A stretch of 64,000 bases of DNA, from the NCBI RefSeq assembly GCF_018603515.1, contig NZ_JACATN010000002.1, positions 496,001 through 560,000 of the forward strand. Direction: 5' to 3'. Below, piece by piece: positions 47,282 to 55,242 of this stretch; position 1 is the stretch's first letter; every line of letters begins with the position of its first letter. This DNA comes from Zobellia barbeyronii (GTDB lineage Bacteria > Bacteroidota > Bacteroidia > Flavobacteriales > Flavobacteriaceae). The notes under the pieces were generated by a model. It was not told where the DNA came from. It was given only the letters and a program-made list of their open reading frames with translations, and did no database searches. Position numbers and translations under genes: made by a program.

Positions 47282-48013
47282 GTGGAATATACTTACACCA
47301 TAATAGATTCAGATGCGACTTCAAATTTGCAATTACAGCACTATTTGGAGGAATATGGTGATTTTACCTGCGCTGGTCTAGCTCAAAATAGCGCGGAAGG
47401 AACTAACATAATCTTAAAATATTTTCCAGACGTAGTTTTCGTTAACCTTAATGAGAATGCTTATGAGTATTTTCATATGGTTATGGAACTTCATCAATAT
47501 ATAAATGATCTTCCTATCATCATTGGCATATCTAAAAATAAAAAATATGCCTACGAAGCTATTAAAAATGGTTTTTTTGATTATTGGTTAAAGCCTTATA
47601 ATGAATTTGAGATAAGGAAATCCATACTACGCCTTAAAAAAGAAATACCTGCAAAAACAGAGCCTCAAACCATTTGTTTAAAGTCGTATCGGGATTTTCA
47701 ATATATCAATACAGACGATATTCTTTACCTACAAGCAGACAACAATTCTACTGAATTTGTCATGAAAGACGGAACAATAAACAATGCTTATAAAACGTTA
47801 AAGACTTTCGAAAATCAATTACCTAAAAACTTCGTTAGAATTCACCAAAGCTATATTGTCAACACAAATTTTATTTCTCGCATTAGCTACGGAAAATCAC
47901 ATTGCACGTTAAAGCAAAATAAAATGCAATTACCCTTCTCTAAATCTTACAGAGGAAATATTGATGGTTTGAAGACTTTATTGTCGAAAAATACAATTTC
48001 CGCGCTTAATTAG
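47282..48013 (+). CDS. LytTR-family regulator with pseudo-receiver domain
   Basis: 243 residues starting at GTG (the nearest ATG, 47275, is out of frame). The receiver-like part (1-120) keeps the acidic pair in IIDSDA (Asp9, Asp11) and the Lys in WLKPYN (about 106), but the phospho-acceptor position in PDVVFVNLNEN is Asn55 instead of Asp. The C-terminal LytTR DNA-binding domain is complete: DFQYINTDDILYLQADNNST, FVRIHQSYIVNTNFISRI and SKSYRGNIDGLKTLL. LytTR proteins bind paired direct repeats in promoters. Without the Asp it cannot be switched by normal phosphorylation, so it may act constitutively or sense something else. The repeat lipoprotein gene begins 134 bp downstream. Confidence 0.85.
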   Translation: MEYTYTIIDSDATSNLQLQHYLEEYGDFTCAGLAQNSAEGTNIILKYFPDVVFVNLNENAYEYFHMVMELHQYINDLPIIIGISKNKKYAYEAIKNGFFDYWLKPYNEFEIRKSILRLKKEIPAKTEPQTICLKSYRDFQYINTDDILYLQADNNSTEFVMKDGTINNAYKTLKTFENQLPKNFVRIHQSYIVNTNFISRISYGKSHCTLKQNKMQLPFSKSYRGNIDGLKTLLSKNTISALN

Positions 48014-48104
48014 ATGAATACTCTTAGAATTACATCAAATACTCACAAATTACGTACGTTTACTACTACAAATTTGTAATTAGTCAATCTACTTTCAGTT
48101 GGTC

Positions 48105-48140
48105 CTAGTTTAGCAGTGTAATAAATAACCCCTAAACTAG
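48105..48140 (+). promoter_or_regulatory. Inverted repeat in the leader of the repeat-lipoprotein gene
   Basis: CTAGTTTAG (48105-48113) and CTAAACTAG (48132-48140), 9-bp perfect arms, 18-nt spacer, ending 7 nt before the start codon at 48148. Either an operator or an RNA hairpin that would cover the translation start region. Confidence 0.45.
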
Positions 48141-48147
48141 ACTTAGC

Positions 48148-48681
48148 ATGAAAAAAGTAGCAAGCATTTTCGCAGTAATGGCAATGAGCCTTGGATTAAT
48201 GACTTCTTGTGAGTCGGAAAATAAGGAAGATGCATTATATGAATTAAATAGTGATGCCTCAACAGACGGCGATGATGTTCAAATAGATAGACGTGGTTCT
48301 TCTACAGACGGTGATGACGTTCAAATAGATAGACGTGGTTCTTCTACAGATGGTGACGACGTTCAAATTGACAGACGTGGTTCTTCTACAGATGGTGACG
48401 ATGTTCAAATAGATAGACGTGGTTCTTCTACAGACGGTGATGACGTTCAAATAGACAGACGTGGTTCTTCTACAGACGGTGACGACGTTCAAATAGATAG
48501 ACGTGGTTCTTCTACAGACGGTGACGACGTTCAAATTGATAGACGTGGTTCTTCTACAGACGGTGACGACGTTCAAATTGATAGACGTGGTTCTTCTACA
48601 GACGGTGACGACGTTCAAATAGATAGACGTGGTTCTTCTACCGATGGTGACGATGTCCAAATTGACAGACGTGACTCTTAG
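48148..48681 (+). CDS. Small lipoprotein built of ten 14-residue repeats
   Basis: 177 residues. A lipoprotein signal (MSLGLMTSCESEN, Cys21) and a 16-residue acidic linker are followed by exactly ten copies of STDGDDVQIDRRGS (residues 38-177); the last copy has RRDS. The repeat is hydrophilic and has four Asp and two Arg, so the mature protein is strongly acidic with regularly spaced RR pairs. It contains no Cys after the lipid anchor and no aromatic residue in the repeats. I recognise no family. Secretion and acylation put it in the envelope, possibly on the surface. It lies between a LytTR regulator and a TPR histidine kinase and has its own terminator, so it is probably made separately at high level. 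Confidence 0.85.
   Translation: MKKVASIFAVMAMSLGLMTSCESENKEDALYELNSDASTDGDDVQIDRRGSSTDGDDVQIDRRGSSTDGDDVQIDRRGSSTDGDDVQIDRRGSSTDGDDVQIDRRGSSTDGDDVQIDRRGSSTDGDDVQIDRRGSSTDGDDVQIDRRGSSTDGDDVQIDRRGSSTDGDDVQIDRRDS
48259..48678 (+). repeat. Ten tandem 42-bp coding repeats
   Basis: 420 bp, ten in-frame copies of a 42-bp unit. Copies 6 and 9 are identical, and so are 7 and 8. Among copies 1-9 every difference is synonymous (GAC/GAT, GGC/GGT, ATA/ATT, TCA/TCT codon swaps); only copy 10 changes a residue (GGT to GAC near the end). Confidence 0.98.
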
Positions 48682-48705
48682 TATAAAATCAGAATAGATT
48701 ATATT

Positions 48706-48735
48706 AGCCTTAAATTAAGTTTTAAGGCTTTTTTT
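48706..48735 (+). terminator. Terminator after the repeat-lipoprotein gene
   Basis: AGCCTTAAA / TTTAAGGCT stem with a 6-nt loop and T8 tail, 24 bp after the stop and 20 bp before the kinase gene. Confidence 0.88.
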
Positions 48736-48755
48736 ATAACCTGAATTTTCATCTC

Positions 48756-50834
48756 ATGCTTCCTGTCACTTGCAGACCTTTACGAAGTATTAAATATCTG
48801 GGCTTTTCCTTCATTGCTCTTTTACTGGCATTTTCATGTACACAAAAAAATGACCAGTTAAACAATGCTCAGGTTTCTATCCAAGCAGACTCTGCATTCT
48901 CCTTAATAGATAGCGCCTCCAACACAGAACTTTCTGTTCCGGAACGTATAGCATTTTTAAACACAGCTCAAAAAAGAGCATCTGTAATAGAAAATGACTC
49001 CCTAAAAATTAAGTTGTTTTCAAAAATATCCTTTAAATATCTCATTCTTAAAGATTCCAGCAACTTTAGAAAAACAAACCAACAAACTCTTGAACTTGCC
49101 CAAGTGTTAAATGATAGTATAACTATTGCTGAAGCCAACTGGGATTTAGCTGATTTTTACAGATCAAAATCCAATTCAGATAATGCTTACTTTCATTTTT
49201 CCGAAGCTCAAAAAGTATATGAGAAATTAAACAAAGATTATGAATCTGCCAGAATGCTTTACAACATGGCAGTTACACAAGCAGATATTAAAGATTATAC
49301 CGGTAGCGAAATCAATACTATTAAAGCTATTGAAATTCTTAAACCCTTAGAGGAATATAAAAGACTTTATAATTGTTACAATAACCTTGGTTCAATCACC
49401 AAAGAATTGAAGGACTTTGATCGAGCCTTAGATTATTATAATACCGCTAGAGAGTATCAAGAAAAAATAAGCGAGGATAACACCTTAGACTTAAGTATTG
49501 TAAATAATATTGGTGTTGTATATCTAGAACAAGGCAATTACAAAAAGGCAATTCCATACTTTCAAGAAGTATTGGATAATAAATCTCTTATTACAAAACG
49601 CCCAGACCTTTACGCAATGGCTTTGAATAATTTAGCCTACGGTAAATCTAAAATTGACCAAAAATCTGATTTATCATCTTATTTTGAGGAGGTCATAAAA
49701 ATTCAAGATAGCCTTGGGGAAATCCAAGATATTTCTAGAAGCCATTATTGTTTTGCCGATTATTATTTAAGCAGAAAAGATACTACGCAGGCTATCTCAC
49801 AAGCAAAAAAAGCCCTTGGCTATTCTAAAATTGCAACTAATAATGACCGGATTTTAAAAAGTCTGCAGCTATTGGTAAAAATAGAACCATCAAAATCAAG
49901 TTACTATAATCAGAAGTACATTGCTTTAAATGATAGTTTACAACAGGTAGAGCGCCAAGCGAGAAATAAATTTGCACGTATACGTTTTGAGACCGACGAA
50001 TTTATTGCTGAAAACCAGTTATTAGAACGTGAGAAACAACTATGGACAGGTGTTGCTATATCTATCCTACTATTAGGTTTAATGTCCTATATAATTTTAG
50101 ACCAGAGATCTAAAAATCAAAAACTTCGTTTTCAACAGCAACAACAAGCAGCAAACCAAGAGATTTTCAACTTAATGCTTTCTCAAAAAGAAAAATTAGA
50201 AGAAGGTAAAAAAATAGAACAAAAAAGAATATCAGAAGAACTTCATGATGGTGTGTTAGGCAAAATGTTAGGCGCTCGTATGGTCCTAACAGGTCTTAAT
50301 AAGAGAACAGGTGATGAAATAATCATAGAAAGAAAAAAAGCCATAGATGTTCTGCAAGATGTTGAAAAAGAGGTACGCTCCATTTCTCATGAACTTAGCC
50401 ATGCGGCCTACCAAAATATCCCTAATTTTATTCACTCTATTAGAGACTTGTTAGATACCGTAAAGGCTACCGGTCATTTTGAATATGAGTTTGTTTACAA
50501 TGAAACCTTTGATTGGGATTCGCTTGATGCGAATGTCAAAATTAACGTGTACCGTATGATTCAAGAAAGTTTACAAAATTGTGTTAAACATGCCGCATGT
50601 AAAAACGTAATTGTAGAACTTAGTAAAACCAACATTGGTTTTATGGCCAAAATAACGGATGACGGAAAAGGTTTTAAAACCAATTCTAGAAAAAAAGGCA
50701 TTGGGTTGCGTAATATTTCATCTAGAATTAAAAAAATAAAAGGAACATATACAATTAACAGTGCTCCTGGTAAAGGCACAACCGTTGAACTAGAAGTTCC
50801 ATTAGAAGCTGAAACGGAACACTCAACTAGTTAA
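48756..50834 (+). CDS. TPR-containing sensor histidine kinase (HisKA_3 type), lipobox at N-terminus
   Basis: 692 residues. The N-terminus has a hydrophobic stretch ending LLLAFSCTQ (Cys at about 29) that fits a lipoprotein signal. Residues 60-400 carry tetratricopeptide repeats (for example YNCYNNLGSITKELKDFDRALDYYNTA and IGVVYLEQGNYKKAIPYFQEVL) expected in the periplasm. One membrane helix (LWTGVAISILLLGLMSYIIL, about 428-447) is followed by a coiled coil, the HisKA_3 box KRISEELHDGVLGKMLGA with His near 497, and a HATPase_c domain (NVYRMIQESLQNCVKHA, DDGKGF, GIGLRNISSRI, GKGTTVELEVPL). It should phosphorylate the response regulator encoded 43 bp downstream. Confidence 0.93.
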   Translation: MLPVTCRPLRSIKYLGFSFIALLLAFSCTQKNDQLNNAQVSIQADSAFSLIDSASNTELSVPERIAFLNTAQKRASVIENDSLKIKLFSKISFKYLILKDSSNFRKTNQQTLELAQVLNDSITIAEANWDLADFYRSKSNSDNAYFHFSEAQKVYEKLNKDYESARMLYNMAVTQADIKDYTGSEINTIKAIEILKPLEEYKRLYNCYNNLGSITKELKDFDRALDYYNTAREYQEKISEDNTLDLSIVNNIGVVYLEQGNYKKAIPYFQEVLDNKSLITKRPDLYAMALNNLAYGKSKIDQKSDLSSYFEEVIKIQDSLGEIQDISRSHYCFADYYLSRKDTTQAISQAKKALGYSKIATNNDRILKSLQLLVKIEPSKSSYYNQKYIALNDSLQQVERQARNKFARIRFETDEFIAENQLLEREKQLWTGVAISILLLGLMSYIILDQRSKNQKLRFQQQQQAANQEIFNLMLSQKEKLEEGKKIEQKRISEELHDGVLGKMLGARMVLTGLNKRTGDEIIIERKKAIDVLQDVEKEVRSISHELSHAAYQNIPNFIHSIRDLLDTVKATGHFEYEFVYNETFDWDSLDANVKINVYRMIQESLQNCVKHAACKNVIVELSKTNIGFMAKITDDGKGFKTNSRKKGIGLRNISSRIKKIKGTYTINSAPGKGTTVELEVPLEAETEHSTS

Positions 50835-50877
50835 AAAACTGCTGCTGAAACAAAAATCAAAACTGAGCAAATAAACT

Positions 50878-51549
50878 ATGGATAACTTAATTAGAATATT
50901 AGCTGTTGATGATCATGAAATGATTGTTTTGGGCTATAAATATACTATAGAAGGATGCGATTTTGATAATTACAATGTAACCGTCAATATAGCTCCCAGT
51001 TATCATGAAGGTAAGGCAGAAATAGAAAGCTCAGCAACTCGTATGCCCTATGATATTATATTATTGGACATTCAGATGTTTCCAGATAATTCTAAAGAAG
51101 AAAGAGGTGGCGTTGACTTAGGTGTTTTGGTGAAAAAAATATCTCCATCCTCTAAAGTTGTTTTTCTTTCATCATTTAGTGATAGTTACCACATAAATAA
51201 TGTTTTAAAAACCGTGAACCCAGATGGGTATATGGTAAAGTCTGAAGTTGATGAAAAAACACTTCAGGATATGGTAAAAACGGTAATAGAAAATCCTCCG
51301 TATTATACCGCAGCTGCTTTACAAGCTATTCGTAGAAAAATGGCAAATGAAGATCAAATAGACGAGCGCGATAAAAAAATATTATATCAATTATCTATTG
51401 GAACCAAGACTAAGGATATCTCTTCTTTAGTTGCCGCATCTAGCACAACCGTTGAAAACCGAAAAAGACAGTTGAAAGTAATTTTCAATGTTGAAAGCGG
51501 TAACGATTTCGCACTCATAGATGAGGCAAGAAAACGTGGTTTTATTTGA
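50878..51549 (+). CDS. NarL/LuxR-type response regulator
   Basis: 223 residues. Receiver domain: acidic pair in LAVDDHEM (Asp11, Asp12), phospho-acceptor Asp64 in DIILLDIQMFP, Ser in VVFLSSFSD and the switch Lys in GYMVKSE. A longer than usual loop (PDNSKEERGGVD) follows the Asp. The C-terminal helix-turn-helix (YQLSIGTKTKDISSLVAASSTTVENRKRQLKVIFNV) has the LuxR/NarL layout but with weak consensus; its target sites cannot be predicted directly. It is the cognate regulator of the upstream kinase. Confidence 0.9.
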   Translation: MDNLIRILAVDDHEMIVLGYKYTIEGCDFDNYNVTVNIAPSYHEGKAEIESSATRMPYDIILLDIQMFPDNSKEERGGVDLGVLVKKISPSSKVVFLSSFSDSYHINNVLKTVNPDGYMVKSEVDEKTLQDMVKTVIENPPYYTAAALQAIRRKMANEDQIDERDKKILYQLSIGTKTKDISSLVAASSTTVENRKRQLKVIFNVESGNDFALIDEARKRGFI

Positions 51550-51610
51550 TAAATACTACATAATAAACTGATAATCAGTAATTTAATTTTAAACTCTTTT
51601 TATACCCCAG

Positions 51611-51642
51611 AAAACCCCCAGTTTTTATGGGGTTTTTCTTTG
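51611..51642 (+). promoter_or_regulatory. CCCCA-N7-TGGGG palindrome, -7-like box and possible terminator
   Basis: AAAACCCCCA (51611-51620) and TGGGGTTTTT (51628-51637) pair around a 7-nt loop; 2 bp after the TGGGG comes TTTCTTTG (51635-51642), one base from TAnnTTTG. It can end transcription from the kinase-regulator pair, and it also matches base for base in layout the element before the LytTR gene (47209-47235). Confidence 0.5.
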
Positions 51643-51697
51643 TAGCCCTGACAAAACTGAAAACTATCTTTGGATCTAAGTGTATAACCACAGACGC

Positions 51698-52354
51698 ATG
51701 CCTCTATATTCAGATAGTTTTAGTAACAACGAGTCAAATGGCTATACTCCCAATTCACAAATTGAGGGAATGGATTCTTTTACCAATAGTTTAGAAAAAC
51801 TATTCTTTGCAGAAGCTACTATTCTTGACTGTACAAATAAAGAAGCGAATACAAGTTTAGCCATTGAATTAAATTGCAATATTACCCTTGTAGAAATGTT
51901 ATTTCACTTTAACAAAGGAACCTGGGGGAACTTCAAACCAGGCAGGACGTCATTTGTAAGACTACTAAAGGAACTTGTGCAAAGAAGTGGATGTAAAGTA
52001 GATATTGAAGAGTTTACCTTCTTCCTGAAGGATACAGCTATAGTAATAAATAAAATTTACGATTACAGTATTGTAGATCAGCTAGATAATATTATAGCTG
52101 AAATCTGCAAACATTATGTTCATTTCAGCAAAGGCTTAACAGAAATTCCTTATGAAATCTATGTTCCTGTTTTTGAAGAAAAAGGTAATGATGAAGACGA
52201 AATTCTTATAAGAAATATTGAAGCGGACAACAATACAAAGAAAGATTACTTTAAGTATTGGGGTCTTTATTTTGAATCTGAAGATGACGCCGTTATCTAT
52301 GATTTAAAGAGCTCTACTATAGAACACGGTGACCTATTTATGCTTAACCATTAA
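51698..52354 (+). CDS. Unrecognised acidic cytoplasmic protein
   Basis: 218 residues from the ATG at 51698; a GTG at 51680 would add six residues. No signal peptide or membrane helix. The first half is helical (DSFTNSLEKLFFAEATILDCTNKEANTSL, TSFVRLLKELVQRSGCKVDIEEF), the second is acidic and ends YFKYWGLYFESEDDAVIYDLKSSTIEHGDLFM. I do not recognise a family with certainty; the placement beside a two-component pair and behind the shared palindrome suggests it belongs to the same regulatory unit. Confidence 0.6.
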   Translation: MPLYSDSFSNNESNGYTPNSQIEGMDSFTNSLEKLFFAEATILDCTNKEANTSLAIELNCNITLVEMLFHFNKGTWGNFKPGRTSFVRLLKELVQRSGCKVDIEEFTFFLKDTAIVINKIYDYSIVDQLDNIIAEICKHYVHFSKGLTEIPYEIYVPVFEEKGNDEDEILIRNIEADNNTKKDYFKYWGLYFESEDDAVIYDLKSSTIEHGDLFMLNH

Positions 52355-52413
52355 ATCAGAGCAACTTTTTGAGGTTTTGACAGTATTCTAACTGCCCATT
52401 ACCAAAAACAATC

Positions 52414-52452
52414 AATCCCCCATATTCTCAATAGTTGAGTATATGGGGGATT
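52414..52452 (-). terminator. Terminator of glyA
   Basis: AATCCCCCATAT / ATATGGGGGATT arms with a further CTCAA/TTGAG extension and a short loop. On the minus strand it is followed by TTGATTGTTTTTGG; it can also stop plus-strand transcripts, though without a T-run. Confidence 0.75.
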
Positions 52453-52492
52453 GGATTATATAAATTATTTACTATGCTTTTCCTAGTTTGAA

Positions 52493-53767
52493 CTAAGCGT
52501 TAAAAAGTTCTCTACCACTCATTAAAGCATTTACCTTTTTCTTTACTTCGGCTATTTTAGCTTCGTCTTCAGCATTTGTTAATACTTCATCCACCAAGTC
52601 TACAATAACACTCATATCAGCTTCTTTCAAACCTCTAGTTGTAATAGCGGCCGTACCAAATCTAATACCAGAGGTAACGAATGGCGACTTGTCATCAAAC
52701 GGAACCATATTTTTGTTTGCAGTAATATCTGCATCCACCAACACTTTTTCAGCATCTTTACCGGTAATATCTTTATTTCTAAGATCAATAAGCATCATGT
52801 GGTTATCCGTACCTCCTGAAATAATATTGTATCCTTTGGCAACAAAAGCTGCAGCCATTGCAGCAGCATTTTTCTTTACCTGAATCATATAATTCAAAAA
52901 TTCATCTGTAAGCGCCTCACCAAAAGCTATAGCTTTACCAGCTATAATATGCTCTAAAGGACCACCTTGGTTTCCTGGGAATACAGCTAAATCCAACAAA
53001 GCAGACATCTTACGAAGCTTACCGTTCTTTAATTTAATTCCGAAAGGATTGTCAAAATCTTCACCCATTAATATAAGTCCACCACGTGGGCCTCTTAATG
53101 TTTTATGTGTTGTAGTAGTTACAACATGACAGTGAGGAATTGGATCATTCAAAATACCTTTTGCAATAAGACCAGCAGGATGAGAAATATCCGCCAATAA
53201 TAGTGCGCCAACACTATCGGCAATTGCTCTAAATCTTTTAAAATCTATATCACGAGAATAAGCAGATGCACCTGCAATAATCATCTTTGGTTTTTCCTTT
53301 GTTGCTATTTCCTGAATAACATCATAGTCAAGTACACCAGTTTCTTTATTAACACCGTAGAAAACCGGGTTATATAATCTACCAGAAAAATTTACAGGAG
53401 AACCATGAGTTAAATGCCCACCGTGAGAAAGATCAAATCCTAAAATAGTATCTCCAGGTTTTAAACATGCATGATAAACTGAAGCATTTGCTTGAGAACC
53501 TGAGTGAGGTTGTACGTTTGCATATGCAGCACCAAACAATTCTTTAGCTCTATCTATAGCAAGTTGTTCTATTTTATCAACTACCTCGCAGCCACCATAA
53601 TAACGTTTGCCAGGATATCCCTCGGCATATTTATTGGTTAGTACTGATCCTGAAGCCTCCATAACTTGGGGGCTTGTAAAATTCTCAGAGGCAATAAGCT
53701 CTATTCCGCTTAATTGGCGTTCTCTTTCCTCTGCTATTAGTTCAAAAATCCGATTGTCTCGTTGCAT
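52493..53767 (-). CDS. glyA: Serine hydroxymethyltransferase
   Basis: 424 residues from the ATG at 53767, which fits the family start [18 protein letters not shown]; the alternative start at 53827 would overlap the fahA promoter. Seen: [49 protein letters not shown], the PLP-Lys motif [14 protein letters not shown], and [13 protein letters not shown]. It converts serine and tetrahydrofolate to glycine and methylene-THF, which also feeds PanB. Divergent from fahA. Confidence 0.97.
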   Translation of the reverse strand: MQRDNRIFELIAEERERQLSGIELIASENFTSPQVMEASGSVLTNKYAEGYPGKRYYGGCEVVDKIEQLAIDRAKELFGAAYANVQPHSGSQANASVYHACLKPGDTILGFDLSHGGHLTHGSPVNFSGRLYNPVFYGVNKETGVLDYDVIQEIATKEKPKMIIAGASAYSRDIDFKRFRAIADSVGALLLADISHPAGLIAKGILNDPIPHCHVVTTTTHKTLRGPRGGLILMGEDFDNPFGIKLKNGKLRKMSALLDLAVFPGNQGGPLEHIIAGKAIAFGEALTDEFLNYMIQVKKNAAAMAAAFVAKGYNIISGGTDNHMMLIDLRNKDITGKDAEKVLVDADITANKNMVPFDDKSPFVTSGIRFGTAAITTRGLKEADMSVIVDLVDEVLTNAEDEAKIAEVKKKVNALMSGRELFNA

Positions 53768-53813
53768 AAGCAAATATTCTGTTAAATTGAGCTGCAAAAA
53801 TACGAATTGCTCA

Positions 53814-53842
53814 TTGTTAAAACTCATAAAACGATATATTTG
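53814..53842 (+). promoter_or_regulatory. Probable fahA promoter
   Basis: TTG (53814-53816), 18-bp spacer, TATATTTG (53835-53842), an exact -7 match, 37 bp before the fahA start. Confidence 0.55.
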
Positions 53843-53879
53843 ATCAAGAATTTATCAAATACAAATTAACAATCTTACT

Positions 53880-55172
53880 ATGCCTATATACGCTAATGAC
53901 CCATCAAGAAGAACATGGCTTTCTGTTTCCGAAGAATCGGATTTTCCTATCCAAAATATTCCTTTTGGTGTCTTCCTTACTCGTGATGATATTATAACCA
54001 TAGGAACCCGTATAGGAGACTATGCTATTGACCTTGGTGCTTTACACCAACTTGGTTATTTTAAGGATATACCTTTAACAGATGATATTTTTCTTCAGGA
54101 TACTTTAAACGATTTCATTTCTGACGGACAAAAGACATGGCGATTAGTCCGTAATCGTATCAGTGAAATATTTGAAAAATCTAACGAAACCCTTAAAAAT
54201 AACGAAGATCATAAGACTGTGGTCTTATTTTCTATGGATGAAATAGAAATGCAATTGCCGGTTCTAATAGGTGATTACACAGATTTCTATTCTAGCAAGG
54301 AGCACGCTACAAACGTAGGTACCATGTTCCGTGACCCGGACAATGCCCTATTACCAAACTGGCTTCACATTCCTGTTGGGTATCACGGTAGAAGTTCTAC
54401 AATTATTCCAAGTGGCACTCCTATTCACAGACCAATGGGGCAAACATTACCAAAAGGAGCAGACACTCCGGTATTTGGACCATCACGTCTTGTTGATTTT
54501 GAACTTGAGATGGCTTTTATTACAACAGACACCAATGTTTTAGGCGAGCCTATTTCTGTAGACGAGGCCGAAGAATATATTTTTGGAATGGTGCTTTTTA
54601 ATGACTGGAGCGCACGCGATATTCAAAAATGGGAATATGTTCCTCTTGGACCATTTTTGGCCAAGAATTTTGCTTCATCTGTCTCTCCATGGATAGTAAC
54701 GCTAGATGCACTTCAGCCTTTTCAAGTAAAAAGTACTGAACAAGAACCTAAGCCGTTACCTTACTTACAACAAAAAGAAAGACATAGCTATGATATTAAC
54801 TTGCAAGTAGCTATTGGAACTGAAAATGGTAATGAAACTACTATTTCCAAATCTAACTTTAAGTATATGTACTGGACAATGGCTCAGCAATTAGCTCACC
54901 ATACAGTAAATGGCTGTAAAGTAAACAGCGGTGATATGATGGGCAGCGGAACCATATCCGGACCTACACCAGATTCTTATGGCTCTATGTTAGAACTATC
55001 TTGGCAAGGTACCAAGCCTGTAAAACTGAACGACGGAACAGAGCGTAAATTTATTCAAGATAACGACACCGTTATTATGAAAGGCTATTGCGCAAACAAC
55101 GATGTACGTATTGGTTTTGGTGAAGTTAGAACTACCCTTCTACCTCCTTTTGAAGCAAAGAAAAAAGGTTAA
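53880..55172 (+). CDS. fahA: Fumarylacetoacetase
   Basis: 430 residues, usual length. N-terminal SH3-like domain (FPIQNIPFGVFLTRDD), then the FAH fold: DYTDFYSSKEHATNVGTMFR with the catalytic His and metal-binding Asp, WLHIPVGYHGRSSTIIPSG, FELEMAFITT, FNDWSARDIQKWEYVPLGPFLAKNF and GTISGPTPDSYGSMLELSW. It hydrolyses fumarylacetoacetate to fumarate and acetoacetate, the last step of tyrosine breakdown. No other tyrosine-catabolic gene is in the window. Confidence 0.97.
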   Translation: MPIYANDPSRRTWLSVSEESDFPIQNIPFGVFLTRDDIITIGTRIGDYAIDLGALHQLGYFKDIPLTDDIFLQDTLNDFISDGQKTWRLVRNRISEIFEKSNETLKNNEDHKTVVLFSMDEIEMQLPVLIGDYTDFYSSKEHATNVGTMFRDPDNALLPNWLHIPVGYHGRSSTIIPSGTPIHRPMGQTLPKGADTPVFGPSRLVDFELEMAFITTDTNVLGEPISVDEAEEYIFGMVLFNDWSARDIQKWEYVPLGPFLAKNFASSVSPWIVTLDALQPFQVKSTEQEPKPLPYLQQKERHSYDINLQVAIGTENGNETTISKSNFKYMYWTMAQQLAHHTVNGCKVNSGDMMGSGTISGPTPDSYGSMLELSWQGTKPVKLNDGTERKFIQDNDTVIMKGYCANNDVRIGFGEVRTTLLPPFEAKKKG

Positions 55173-55193
55173 GAACCTAATAAGTTGAATTCT

Positions 55194-55242
55194 AAAATAC
55201 CTTTAAACTATTTCATTGTTCGAAATAGTTTAAAGGTATTTT
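55194..55242. terminator. Long terminator shared by fahA and ytxJ
   Basis: A perfect 21-bp stem AAAATACCTTTAAACTATTTC / its complement with a 7-nt loop and T-rich ends. Its right arm includes the stop codon and last codons of the convergent ytxJ gene (stop at 55230). Confidence 0.92.

Noticed and set aside
48259-48660. Open frame of 133 codons on the minus strand across the 42-bp repeats
   Set aside because: It exists only because a 42-bp in-frame repeat without stops in one unit stays open through all units. Its product would be a low-complexity RRTTSI repeat and it lacks an independent start context.
48259-48678. CRISPR-like array
   Set aside because: The units are contiguous with no spacers and keep one reading frame; they are coding repeats.
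48148-48681. Multi-core RiPP precursor (graspetide-like, Ser/Thr and Asp rich cores with RR spacing)
   Set aside because: The core idea fits loosely, but there is no ATP-grasp, lanthipeptide, radical SAM or peptidase-transporter gene nearby, and the signal is for a lipoprotein, which RiPP precursors do not have.
51698-52354. RteC-type conjugative transposon regulator
   Set aside because: A loose resemblance in position next to a two-component pair, but I could not see the RteC sequence motifs, and no conjugative transposon genes are in the window.
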